Shown here: piece by piece, positions 12,514 through 24,417 of the stretch
Numbering within the stretch: position 1 is the first letter of the stretch
How the letters are laid out: each line of letters starts with the position of its first letter
DNA from: Symbiodinium natans
Taxonomy: Eukaryota > Sar > Dinophyceae > Suessiales > Symbiodiniaceae
Assembly (NCBI GenBank): GCA_905221605.1
Contig: CAJNDS010002523.1
Span: forward strand, 550,001 to 614,000
Direction: 5' to 3'
DNA: 64,000 nt
Translations under genes and position numbers: made by a program
Notes under the pieces: model-generated
What the model was told of the DNA's origin: nothing
Seen by the model: only the letters and a program-made list of their open reading frames with translations
The model's database searches: none

Positions 12514-15500
12514 ACAAGTGGCCTGGTCGCCCCAAAGACACTTTAGAGTTGGCAAGTTCTGAAAGCCCTGCGCAAGGTTCAGCAAAATGCTCGATGTGCT
12601 GCACACCCGAGGCTGCTTGGCTGGAGTTCCCTTTTGAGTCTGATACATCAGGAGGTGGGGTGGTGGGTGGGGCCGCCCTGCCTCCGATCTTACTCGTGGA
12701 TTGATGAGGATTCGTGAAAGAAGGCAAAACGCTTGAGAGGAAAGATGGCAACAAAATACAGGCTCCCGTCTGCCTCTAGGCTACAACTTCATTCTGCTGA
12801 TCGTTGACAGCCGCTCTGCACAGCTGGCCGATCATCTCCGCGCCCACTATGAGGCTTCGTACAGCATTTTGTACTCGTACATTTGATCATTGCACGCATT
12901 TGCACGCTGTGCTTGGATGCCTGTGTGCAAGTTTTAGCCTGCCTTCCTGAGGCGCAAGGTTTCACTGCCGTCCCTGAACCCAATGCAATGGGAACCTTGG
13001 CAGACTTCGTGGCATTTCGTGTGTCGCTCTGCTCAGCTTTTGAAAGAATCCAAGTCTCAGAGCTTTCGCAAAGATCTAAATGCTGGTCACGAGGACTACA
13101 GCATGCGATGCTTCGAAGTGTTTGTGGCGATGTCGTAGCAGCCTTGGAATGATGACGGTCCGCATGCACTTGCAGCAAAACATGGTGCAGCTGTGGCTTC
13201 AAACTTGGGGGCGAGCTGAAAGCATGCTCGATCATTTTTAGCGGTTTAAGGTGCCAAAGAAGCCGGCCGCTGCAACAAGTCCAACAAGTCTTCTTTTCAG
13301 CAGCGCGCTACGCCTGGCACATGGTTATGCGACTCGCTGCACCACTGAGAGGAGTCTGGCAAAAGATCGAGTATACGACTTTGTAGGATGCTTGTGGCTT
13401 TCGCTTGCTGTGTCGTCAGGTTTCAACGCCGCTTCTGCTCGACTTTGTACAGGTGCCCTCTCATGTCTTGTGGTCGGCCAAATGCCAAATAGGTTCGAGT
13501 GGATTTCAGCATATTTCAGCGACTTAAAGTTCCTCTGCCTCTCTCCCTTCCCTCTCCTATCTCTTACTTTATGTGGGTCTCTCTTCTGGAGAGCAGGCTA
13601 TAAGAATTGCTTGAGAGGTGGTGCTGCCTTCACTGCGCCGCGGCGAGCGGCCGAAGGGCCACGAGGGGCCGCTGAGGGTGGGTTTCCCGGTCAACCCATC
13701 GATCCGGTGAAAAGAGAGGAAGAGTGTAGAAAAAGAGAGCCATGTGAAAGGAATCAGCTCAAGGGGTTCTTGTGCCACATACCGTGGTCAGTCTATCCTT
13801 CTCTCCCCCTCTCAGCCTCAGCCTCTCTGTCACTGGGGCTTAGTGGCGCTAGAGCTTTTCTGATCCACTCTTCTTTTGGCATCCTATTCGTCATGTCTTT
13901 TCACAGCGAAAAATCAAAATCCTCTTGCAGAGCCCTTCAGCGAGTTTTCAGTTTCAGTGGGCTCAGCTAGGACTGAGAGTTGTTTTGTGGAAGCACGGGT
14001 GATTTCATGCATTTCGCGAGCGCGACGGTGCATCTGAGATGCTTTTGCAGGAGCTACGTTGCTACTCTGTGAGTTTCTGGAATGATGCTGTTCGCGAGAG
14101 CTGTTTTGACATCTTGAAGAGCCCTGATATTTATGGACACACGCGCTTCTGCGGAGCTTCCGCCGTCGTATGCCGGCGTCGACGATCGTCGACGAGACCT
14201 CCATGGGGTCGGAGAGGTTTGGGGAGGTTGGGAAGCCTCGTTGTGGGACTGCGACTGACTGCGAGACTCGGAGGGTTGGGATGCCCAAGCACAAATGCTA
14301 ATACTCCTACTTGTAAGGGTCGTGGCAAGTGATGCTCCAAACCATGTTGCACTATATAGGCACAGTTTGCACTGCATGCACGAAGCAACGCTTCCGCAAG
14401 CCCCGCCGCATGCTTCCGCCGCGCAGTTTGCACCCCGATACTTAGTCTATGACTAGGTAGGGGAACTTTAAACGTAGAATTCGTGGAGTGGTTTCCTTCT
14501 TGAGGTCCTGGTCCTGAATTGCCCAGTATTGCCCACCTTTGAGAGCAGGTGCTGCTGCGAGCAATGCAGGTGCTGGGCTATGCTCCCAGCTTGCACAGAG
14601 GCGCAGTAAAAGTGTGAGACGCTTAAGTCCAATATTAAGACAAGCAACAGTATGTCGTATAGATAGGTCGAGTTCTGTCATTGCGATAGACCGTTGGAAT
14701 CCGTTGGACAACATGCTGCGTCAGTCCTTTCATGAGGTCCGCCTTGATGCAGAAGGCAGTGCTTCAGCTGTGGAGTCGCAGGAGCTGGAGGCCTGGAGAT
14801 TTTCATCATAAAGGCAGTATAAGGCAGTTGGCTGTACTGCTACAACGATGCACATGCTTGACATGCTGCAACTTTTGATGCCGGCGTTTTTTTTTCTCCG
14901 TGAGGCGCTGGTGAAGCTCCTGGCTGCTGGTGGTCCCTGTGACGTCCTGTTACGCAGCGTTTACCAGCAGGTGGGGTAACCCTGAGGTTTGTAAAAAAGA
15001 TGCTCTTGCCCGGGAGGACCATAGAGGACCATAGATGCCCACTGCAGACCGCAGTATCATAGGCATGCTGCGTTAAGGGCGAACGCTGCTTCCAAAATCA
15101 TTGCCGCCCTTGGATATTCCTGCCACCGTAGGAAAAACAGGGTCCCATCATCCCCTCATAGGATGTGAGCAAGAGGACAGGGCACACATGGAAAAATGGA
15201 ATCGTTGCTGCCATTCGCACCTCTGGGAGGCCTGGCCTCCTTTTGCCCTGGACTCGCCTCAGGCGACCGCTTGCTTCCAGGCCTCTTTGTGTATCTGTGT
15301 ACCTCGCTATGCATGACTCTGTGGCCTTTGCGCCAAGCGACCCCAGGCGTGGCAGACACGACCGTGGCGAACAGAGGCCAACGAATGACGAACTCTTGTG
15401 GACCCATGTGCCGACAGAACGACACCTTTCGCTCCTGCATGCCACCTGCCTTTTGCCTTTCCAATATCTGCAAGCCACAGCATGTTGACACTCTCAACCC

Positions 15501-16948
15501 CTGTCGGGTGCCCGAAAGCTACCGGGGGACAAGTTTACGGCCTGACAGATAGGGATGCCCAAGCTCGTCCAGGCTTCTGCCGGCCTTCAGCTGCTGGATG
15601 GCGCTATCCTGACGCCCCTTTTAGCGTAGCTTGCCTGTGGGAGTGTCTTCCTGCTGGTCGCGATGGGCGAATGCAGCAGAAGCCTGGCAAAGCTTTGTAT
15701 GCAATGTCCAGGTCTCTAGTTGCAGCTGTTCGCCGAGAAGGTTGGGGCTCACTGTCGCAATATGTCGAAATGTAGTCCGAGTATGGCGAGTATGGGTTAA
15801 GCTCAGCACAGCGAGTCGTGTGCTGCGCCTTGTGCAACCTGCTTGGGCAGGCTCGTCATCTCTTTTGGGAGAGAAGATGCTCGCAGTGCAGCCAAAGTGG
15901 ACAAAGACTCTCGTCGCCTGTCTTGACAGAGCATGCTGAGTATGCTGAGCATGGGATAAGCCATGCGACGCCCCCATCTCCTTGAGCATCTCAGGACGGG
16001 CTCCTGCGGCAGCTTGGGGTGGGCTCTTACGAGCAAGGCGACTCGCCGAAGAGCCAACCACTGTAACACAACATAGCCTGTGCAAAATCTGTGAGCACTG
16101 TAAGCGGTAAATTCTGTAAGGGTAACTCTCTGTAAGTTTTCTAAGTTGCTCTCAGGTCCATTAATTGTCTACTGCTGATACTTGGCTGATGGTCGTCCAA
16201 GATTGTGCAGTACTGTTGCAGGTGCCATGCAAATCACTGCATCCGGAGCTCTTGCACTTCAGCGTTCCTTGGCTGAACTACGACCTGGACCTTGCAAGGG
16301 CAAACGCGACGGGCAGGATGCCGAATAGTTTGTGTTTTCATCCTGGCATGAGCCAGCAACATGTCGTATGCAGTCTTGCGATATGTCAGACATACATTTG
16401 TTCACCCGCAGCAAAGCCATGCCCCATACGATTTTGGGATTGTGCGGCAGGGGCAGACTCACGATTTTGCCCAGGTACCTACACATTCCTGGTCGCATCA
16501 TCATACGCGCCGATGTGCCTCAGTTGCACAAGCCGCGGCTTCATTAGAATCTCAGGCAGACACATGCTGGGACAGTCATTCCAAAGCAGCATCTTTGGAT
16601 GTCACGACCGTGCCTACAGTATATTGTGGCAGGTTGGCAAACATGCGACAGATCCTCTTCGAGGATTGCCGCAGCAGTCCAGACCCCTAAATATCGCTGC
16701 ACATTGCATGACCCAAGTTGCTCAGCTCACCCCAAACCATCTTAACACCTCACGTGACGCTTCCTGGCGGGGATTCGGAGCTTCGGACTGCTGTTGGCTC
16801 AAGTCCCTTGTTAAACCCAGCAAGCAGTCGAAGCCATGGGCGCAGACGAGGATGGGGAGAGGCGCTCTCAAGTCAGCAGCGTGTTGTGTGAAATGAGTGG
16901 AGGCTAGGTGTGTGGCAGTCCACAAGAAGCTGCTCTCTGCTTTTCCAG
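12514..16948. other. Region with no assignable gene
   Basis: Two long open frames (13251-13970 and 16165-16896, + strand) carry no recognisable domain and their codon use differs from the confident exons. CT-rich low-complexity sequence occurs around 13,540-13,580 and 13,800-13,840. An 18-bp perfect palindrome is listed separately. The part just upstream of 16,949 may hold the promoter and first exons of the RING gene, but no start codon could be chosen. Confidence 0.35.
14177..14194. repeat. 18-bp perfect palindrome
   Basis: CGTCGACGATCGTCGACG reads identically on both strands. It is made of two SalI-type GTCGAC cores around a central GATC. It has no spacer, so it could be a dimeric protein site rather than a terminator stem. 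Confidence 0.9.
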
Positions 16949-19508
16949 GCAAGCCAGCTCCTCGACACAGCCAACCCCTGAGGCCCATGATGACGAGGCA
17001 GGGGACGTGGTGGGACGTGTGACAGGGTGCAACATTGTATCATTTGTGCATTGCAGGTTGTCCTCAAGAAGCTTCACATCTTGCCCCTCAAAGAGGCGGA
17101 CAAGAAGATCAAAGGCTCGGAAGCAGAACCCATTTCTTGCAGCATCAAGGCATGTGGCATTTTAATCCTTAGCCTTGGGGTCCCTTACGCTTACTGAGGC
17201 CGCCAGCGAATGGATTTTCTCGCAGAGACTTTGCGCCAGCTGCGAAACACCAAAGCGGTGGTGTGCTCTGGGGACCTTGTGAAAGTGGCTTGGACAAAGT
17301 GCAGATTCGTGCAGGGTATTCTCCTGTCTGCCTTTCGTGATTCTGTCAGTTTCTTTGATTCTCTCACAAGGCAAAAGAAGCCGAGTTCGTGGTCATCAAG
17401 TGTGACCCGCCCCAGGGCTGCCTGGGGATGGAGACAGACTTCTTCGTCGACGGAGCGCCAGTGATCTGCTTCTCGGCATCAGAGAAGCGCAATGTCGGCT
17501 CCTCCCCCCTCCGCCGTGCCTTCCCCCGCCCGCCCCACCTTCCCATCTGCCCACACAACAAACATGTAATCTTTCCAGTCAGCATCCTGAAAGGAAGTCA
17601 TAGAGTAACACTGTAGCATCTGGGCTGGCCTAAGAGGACTCGAAACTCAAAAGCCTCGAAATCTTAACTCGTCAATTTGGCGCTCTTACACCGTCTCCTC
17701 TAAGGCTTCAGCTAGGGCTTTGAGAGTGTTTTTGGGCCTCGCTGGGACCGGGCTATTGGCCTCTTCAGGCAAACAGCAGCATCAAAATGTGCTCAACAGT
17801 CAACAGCCTCACCGGAACCTGGATATCTTGGATGGCCTGACAGGGTTGACACTGGAACAACCACAGCAATGTCCGGTAGAGTGTCAAAATGCACGTGCAA
17901 CATCGAACAATGTTTGCAAGCGCTGTGCTTCGAGACGCCAAGAGACCCGATGGTCGCAGAGCACCCACGACTACCTCGCTGATGTTCTCCGTGCCTAGCG
18001 TAGATCTCAGATCTCTGCAGGTACTTGTAGTCTTTTGTTTGGCAATACCAACTCGATGTGGAGGAAGACTTCGCCTAAGCTTTGGCTGCCATTTGTTCGT
18101 CACCCTACGTGTGAAACCCGTCCTTGCGCACATCTTCGCCTGTAAAACTACCTGTCCTAATGTTCCCGTTCTGGCACTGATGAATTTGAATGCGCTTAAA
18201 ATCCTTATATAGCGAAAGAAAAGTAATTTTATAGGGCCCCCAAACCTAGCCCAGTAAAGATCCCACAGAGGGTCCTAAGATGTTTAGAGATCTCTTAGAA
18301 GGTCCAGGGGCCTGTCCCTAGTGTGCCTTTGGCCCTGGAAGTGCTTGTGGCCTTTCAGGTTAGCCCAGTGCACGAGATCTTGGTTCTCCATTCAGAAACC
18401 TCCAAAATTATCGAAGAGAGGGGTGGGGGTTTTGCGGTCCTTTTTGGAGCCAGAGGGCAAAGTGTACGCTCTGACGCATACGGCTGGGCCGAGGAGAATA
18501 TCTATGAATATATGGGGATCACGCTAATCTGATGATTGTTCAAGGTTGTGTTGCGCAGAGTGCTGAAAAAGATGCAATTAATGTGCGTTGCATTACGATT
18601 GGGACTCTGTTTGGCCTTGGTGATGCGTTTTGTTGGCACTTGTAGGCTTTCAGAAGATCCAGTTCAGCGCGTGGGGTCCGAGCACGCTCAGCTCAGAGGA
18701 GCTCTTCAACCAGTATGTCCGGCCGTATTTCAAAGGTGAGTACTCGCCGTATGGCACGGCCGGTGTGAAGAGAGTCAGACTGTTGTACACAGGTCAGGTC
18801 GTTCAAGTGGGCGAAGTGAGCCTGCAGGTCGAAGCGACGGAACCGCAGGGGCTTGGTATGGTTTCCACGGATACGGAAATCTTTGCCAACTGGGACCAAA
18901 CTCCAGAGTTCGAGAAAGTGCACATTTTGCCCTTTCTGGACACATTGCCAAGCGCGTACCAGTACGAGCTGTTTGGAGACTACCTCAAGCCCTTCCTGGT
19001 TGCGAACCCGCACAAGAAGTACCAGCACGGTGACCTCTTCACGTATCAGGGTGTTCAGTTCAAGGTTGTGGCTTGTGAGCCCGATGCGGTTGCCCGAATC
19101 GGGAAAAGCACCACCATCTTCTGCCAGGGGCATCTGACCCCAACCCTGCGAAACTTGCTGCCTCCACATTTGATGAACCAGGTGGCCCAGCTGCCGCAAG
19201 GGCTGCAGATGTTGCTCCTCAGCTCCGAACGCACCACGCGTGAGCTTGAGGAGATGCTGAGCCAGAGGCGTGGGCTCTTCCCTCAAACCATCGAGGAAAT
19301 CCATAGCTTCAATTGGCCGCCGTCAGATGTGGCCCCTGCACAGCAGACCTGCATGGTTTGCCTCGAAGACTTTCAGCTAGCTACTCCCTGTCGGCGCCTG
19401 CCATGCGGGCATGTCTTCCACCAGTCATGTATCGATGAGTGGCTGCGGAGATGCACAGACTGCCCCATTTGCAAGGCCAATGTTGACCGTGCAATTCGAA
19501 ACTACTGA
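16949..19508 (+). CDS. RING-H2 protein with three Cdc48-domain-2-like repeats
   Basis: Probable E3 ubiquitin ligase. Exons: 16949-17018 (acidic linker, GT donor), 17057-17114 (GC donor), 17199-17278 (GT), 17371-17460 (GT) and a long last exon from about 18646 or 18654 to TGA at 19506-19508. The first four join in phase. Exons two to four encode a module with KKLHILPL, a helix (FLAETLRQL) and EFVVIKCDPP...TDFFVDG. This matches domain 2 of the Cdc48/p97 N-region (HVLP, YLKPYF, EFKVVETDP, APDT.I). The last exon holds two more copies: LFNQYVRPYF with EATEP and STDTEIF, then KVHILPF, YLKPFL, GDLF and QFKVVACEPD. A RING-H2 at 19350-19472 fits C-x2-C-x14-C-x-H-x2-H-x2-C-x10-C-x2-C exactly. The N-terminus and any exons between 17460 and 18646 are unresolved. 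Family assignments are confident; E3 activity is inferred. Confidence 0.9.
19350..19472 (+). other. RING-H2 zinc-binding domain
   Basis: All eight zinc ligands are present with standard spacing: CMVC, 14 residues, CGH, VF, H, QS, C, 10 residues, CPIC. The second ligand pair is Cys/His and the third His/Cys, so this is the H2 subtype, which usually acts as a ubiquitin ligase. The Trp of IDEWL, typical of E2-contacting RINGs, is present. Confidence 0.96.
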
Positions 19509-19579
19509 GCCTGGTGCACTTCGAACTTCATTTACATAGCTTGTGGTCAAAAGTTGCTGGCAAGCACAGCTTTACATCT

Positions 19580-19617
19580 GCCCCTCCCTCTCTCTCTCTC
19601 TCTGTCTCCCTCTCTGG
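19580..19617. repeat. CT microsatellite
   Basis: A CCCTCCCTCTCTCTCTCT-type tract about 70 bases downstream of the RING gene stop codon, probably 3' UTR or intergenic. Confidence 0.85.
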
Positions 19618-19971
19618 GAATTGGAGGTCCCGGGTTGCCCTGCCTGGAAGCACTTTCGATGAACGCTAAAGTTGCTAAAGCCCCCGAAGATCACTGTAAC
19701 CCGGCGCAGGATGCTTCGTGGGCCTTTGGCGACTCGTCGCCCAAAGCTGAGGCAGCTTGCCGCCAAGTTGCCCAAGTTGCATCTTCAAGCAAGTCCCTGC
19801 AGGTTCACGTGGATCGTGCATTGAACGTGATCGGCAGCGGCTTGCAGCACAAGGACGGGGCCCAGTTGCATGGACGTTGTTGCTGTTGGGTGCCACATGC
19901 TGCCGTAGTTTCTGACATGATCTGAGATTTCTTGACTTAGTCTGATGCTATCTGATGCTCCTTCCCTGGAG

Positions 19972-22900
19972 GTCTTCTTCCGTGACTTCCTCGAGCTCAT
20001 TCGGCCGCTCTTCACCAGGAGCGACTTTGATGCGCAGCCGCGATACATTGCGGACACAGGCCATCTCTGGTCAATTGGGATTGTAGGGAGAGCGGGAAAT
20101 TCGGAGATGACTCAGGAGAGCCGTTTGGAGCCCAGTCGCTGCATGAAGCCTCGTAACAACGGAACGTCTTTGCAGAGAGCTGTGGTGGAGTGCCCAGTGC
20201 TTGCACTGCAGGCTGTGGGGACGGGAGCCTCCTTGGCCAAATCTACGAGTTTGTCAAGACGTGCGTGGCCTAGACAGACGTGCGCTGCAGATTACATGGT
20301 ATATATATACATATATATATATATATAGACAGTGAACAGTGAGGTTCATAGAAGTCCCGGCAGAGAGTGGTGACTCAGGCAAACTCCGCGCGGGCGGGTG
20401 CTGCAGGACTTCCCTCTGACGATGATTGGCATCGACTTGCCGCTTGAGCTTGAGGTCCTGCGAGTCTCTGTGCGATCCATGCGTCCGCCGGAAGTTTGTA
20501 CGCATCATTTACCGAGTTTTTCTGCTGGCAAGAAAGCAGTATGCTTTTTCTGCATGAGGTGCGCGTTCCCAATTTCGACCTGCAATCTTCACACCCCCAT
20601 CCTGCGTGATCTTTTATGCGAACTTACGGCATATCCGTACTGTGCCTTGTACCAAGGAGTGCAAGTGCACGCAGTGCTGCAGCCGACACGCTTCGGGCAA
20701 GGTGTCGTCGCAGCTAAGCACAGTTATCGCTGCTCACAAGGCACATTCAAGGGACCACAGGCACCACATGGGACCCGCTCCTGTCAGGGGCGTACCACAT
20801 CTGCTGGTTGAGGGAGACATTGGAGATCCAGGCCGGCGTAGCCTAGCATGATAAATGATTTCACCTGGCAATTTGCTCCATGCCTCCCTCCGCCTCCCAG
20901 GGTGAGGAGGGGAGGGGGGGTGTCCGCGTTTCTGTTTGTATTGGGGGAGGGGTTTAGTAAACGGCGGAAGGGAACTTAGCCGTCAATATCCTTCGCAAGG
21001 AACCCCCCTCTATCTCTAGACTCTAGCTCCTGTTCGTGGTTAATCTGGGACTGATTCTTAAAGTCTTGAGTTACTAACCGGCTAAATTAGAGACCAGTCC
21101 AACCGCATGAGACCCTAACTAACCGCTCTCTCCCTTAATATCCAACTTTAGGACCTTTCTATCACGGGTCTATTATGGATCCCGCCTAGAAGGTTAAGGT
21201 CTAGTCTAGATGACCCTTGTCATGCAACACTAATGGTCTCTCTTCTGAGAGGTTCGGGTTTCAAGGGATGTGTTACTAGCGGTGAGACAGGTGGTATTTC
21301 TATTACACCTGGATGATTGGCATGATGGTACGGTTTCTATGTCAAGAGCCCAACAAATCCTCCAAGACCCCGGAATCCATCCTGCCTGTCAGTCTTGCCC
21401 ATGAATCCGCCCTTGAGACCCTGTTATGCCTGGTCTGGATAAACCTCGTCCCTCAATATCCTTCACAAGGAACCAGCCCGTAGAAAAGACCCAAGAAACC
21501 GCTTCATCATAAGTCTTCTGTCTTCATCTCCAAGTCTAGAGTTTTTTTGGTGCCAGCACACAGCAACGCGACATAGACGTTACTTCAACGCTTAGGCACG
21601 GCTCTCTAATGGTCCTATGGTTGCCTTCAGGTGGCCTCTGCCAGGAGCTGCAGCAGTGGACCATTGATCCCAGGCAGCTACGATTTCGTGATAAGGGCAG
21701 GGCATGACAGGGCCATCGACTTCGAATGATTTCGATCAACAACACCAGGAGATATTAGAGGGTTGGTGGCGTTATTGATTTCGGATTGCTGCTCTGATGC
21801 AGAAGGGCTAAAAGCGCGAGTGCGCGCAGTTGGCTGGGGATGTTTCTTAGTGCAGCTCTTCCCACGACCTCTAGTTTTTGCAGGCCTCTTGCGTGGTTGT
21901 CGTCTGTAGAGTACAAGCGCTGTTTTTGCAAGTGTGCGCAGCCGTGCGAGGCAGGTGCTGCATGTGCGCTCTTTCCTGGATCACGATCGCCCGTACCATC
22001 CGCCAGATCGACCCGTTCCAGCAGGCTCTTGCCAGCCGAAAGCTTTGAATCGAACTCTGAGCCTGGGCCCTTGTCGAGGCAGTCCTCGCGACCGCTTCGT
22101 GGCACATCACTTCCATCAGGCTGGCATAATTATTCGGGAATGGGAATGGGAGACATAATGGTACTTGTGGACTTCAGATCCCAAGGCGAGGCAGGAGATG
22201 TGTAAGACACTTAGGGTTTCGAGTTTCGAGGCAACACGGTGCGTTTATTGCCATGCATGTCTCTGGCAGGCATGTACCACGTCTAGAAAAGCTCAACATG
22301 CCACACTTGATCACACCTGAAGTTTGAAGCCGCAAGAGCCTTTCAAGGTCGTCTTCTGCTGTTTGGACTAAGCGCTGAAGAGGCAAGCTTAGCGCTCTCA
22401 TTGGAATGCGACTGAGGCGGCATACCTTGACCGTGCTGGCGACCTCATCAAGCCTGTCGACACTTTGTCAAAGGGTAGCCTCGACCACAACTTCTGAACA
22501 TCAGAGATGTGAATGGTTTGGAACAGTTCTGCTCAAGCTTCAGACGAGCTCTCCGCACGAACGAAGCCGTAGCTGGGCACTTGCGCGAAAGGATGTGCTA
22601 CGGTAAATTCGAAGACGTGTTCCTGCGGGTTGCTGGGCGATGTTACTGCTGCTTCAGGATCTCTATCAGTCTCTGGTGGAGCACTTTGAACGGTGGGCAG
22701 ATGCTTCTGGCCAGCATGGTCTCTGTATCCTTGAGGCTCAGACGTACAGTGAAGACGCCTCCTTATCCTTGCACAGTGCACAGACCGTCGACATCCGTCG
22801 ACTGCTTGGCTGTCACTGTATTCTTGGACAGGCCATGCTGCTCGATGTACCCAACACGGTGAAGTATTTTGATGAGAATGCACCCTGCGCCGCACTTGAG

Positions 22901-23348
22901 AGCCAGTTTCGGGTGATCTACCGAAAGGACATAGTGCAATTTCTAGGTGGTGTTGATTTGTTTGATCCGGTGCGAGCTACACTTCATAGTGAAGGGCACT
23001 TCGGAGTATCAGGCAAGTGGAGTCGATCTCATTTACTTCAAGTTGTTGGGGATCGTCGAGAACAAGTTTAATGTTTCGCATTTCGCACAGCTGGCCATGT
23101 AGAGTTTTGTGGAAGCGGCTTCCATGCAGCCTGTCGAGAGGTGTCGTTCCACTTCGACATTGAGGCGGCCTTCTCGAGGCTGTGGAGGGCAACAAATGCG
23201 CAAACAAATCACAATATTGCACCGAATTCCACCTTCCTTCAGAGACATGCAGTCGAGGCAGTACTTGGTGCCCCCGGTGGCCTATTGCATGGCCCTGGCG
23301 GAAGCAGGCCTGGGACCTATGGTTCTCCGCAGCTTGCCGCTATTTGTA
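19972..23348 (+). CDS. Unidentified multi-exon gene (partial)
   Basis: Five exons have clear acceptor signals, coding composition and no stops. 19972 to about 20040 reads VFFRDFLELIRPLFTRSDFD. 20407-20490 reads DFPLTMIGIDLPLELEVLRV and ends at a GA donor. 22658-22718 reads DLYQSLVEHFERWADASGQH and ends at GT. 23141 to about 23197 reads VSFHFDIEAAFSRLWRATN. About 23253 to 23348 reads SRQYLVPPVAYCMALAEAGL and on through LRSLPLFV. The peptides look like helical globular protein. I do not recognise the family. The exons may belong to more than one gene, since 20,490-22,657 is a long gap. A first exon with an ATG at 19659 is possible. Confidence 0.45.
20297..20329. repeat. AT dinucleotide repeat
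   Basis: A short run of alternating TA, with a few C interruptions, inside the presumed intron between exons at about 20,040 and 20,407. Confidence 0.85.
20491..22657. other. Long intron or intergenic stretch with a diverged direct repeat
   Basis: No convincing exon was found. The part from about 20,880 to 21,540 differs in base composition from its surroundings, is rich in TAGA and CTAG words, and has stops in all frames. It carries two near-identical 22-22 base copies of TCAATATCCTTCRCAAGGAA (20983 and 21463), 480 bases apart. This could be a decayed mobile element or an old local duplication. Confidence 0.45.
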
Positions 23349-24417
23349 TGTCCATTGTCTCGTGGATCGGCAGGTCTGTTCAGTTGCACCAGTGATGCAA
23401 ACTCGCTGTGTTATCCAGCCCCTTGGTTGCGCCGGAAGACTTGAACATAGTTATTCAATCTCATAAACTCATAAATGACATAGCTGGCTGCAGACAAGAC
23501 TCAGGAGTCTGGCGAGTACTGCCGCATCATAAGTCAACACGTGAAGAGGCTGGTGCACTCTCGTTGTGGGCGCAACCCGGAACCACATCTTCAAGGGTCA
23601 TTCTTGTTCGGATGACTTGCGTAATGGGGTTTCATACGAAAAGCACCAGGTTTGGCGTCTGCATATTCCACTAAAATGGGAAAGAGCCTTTTACACCACT
23701 GGCACATTTTTGAGTGGTGTATGAGTGGGGGGAGGGCAACATGTTGGCAGCTGACTACCACGTCAACTTCCGTCGCATGAAATAGGGATTTGATGTCTTC
23801 ATTTTTCGGTACCTCATGTGTGGACCACGACCACAAAGGCTGTGTCATGGTGTAGAGCAGCCAGCTCTTATCATACAAGTCCATTGTCGTCAACGCTGAA
23901 GCCACAATTCTACCTCCGTAGTCGCCTGCACCGTCGATGATTTGTGGGTTACGGGTTTGGACCATTTGGAGTTTAAGGTTTTACGTAGACTGTAGGCAAG
24001 AAACGATACAGGGACACTGATCAGGTGTCACAACGACGGCAGTGACCGCAGAGAAACAGCAAGCATCAGTATCCCTTTGGGTCGGTAGTCCATATGGCAG
24101 CACTTGATTGAAAAGGGTAAAAGATGGTAAAAGGCTTGAAATGAAGCAGGCACGGTGGGGAAGAAATGAGACAGGCTGACACCGCCGAAAAAATCGACAA
24201 AGTCCAGGGCTGGGACATCGAAGTTCGCCTCACGTTCGATATCCTGCCCTCCCCAGGCTTCATGTCAAGTTTGCACTGCCTCAAAATCCGTCTCCTAGTA
24301 GCCAGGTGGAGCATTGACGAACAAGTTGCCATCAGTGTGCATGATGCACGTTGCCCATGCTCATGGGCCAGGTTGAGCTGTGCCATGCTGCACTTTTTGA
24401 ACCCTCTTGTCAAGCAG

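Noticed and set aside
11967-12754. Minus-strand ORFs with LCYPVLPCATLCYP repeats
   Set aside because: They are translations of the 10-bp tandem array and have no coding support outside it.
13251-13970. 239-codon open frame starting MPKKPAAATSPTS
   Set aside because: No domain, CT-rich low complexity inside it, and codon use unlike confident exons. Probably chance.
16794-16803. TTGGCTCAAG, matching the last 10 bases of the dinoflagellate spliced leader
   Set aside because: A 10-base match is expected by chance with appreciable probability in 64 kb on two strands, and the upstream leader bases do not match.
16165-16896. 243-codon open frame starting MSTADTW
   Set aside because: Cys- and Ser-rich, no motif, no splice-supported partners. 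It may overlap the 5' part of the RING gene but is not convincing as protein.
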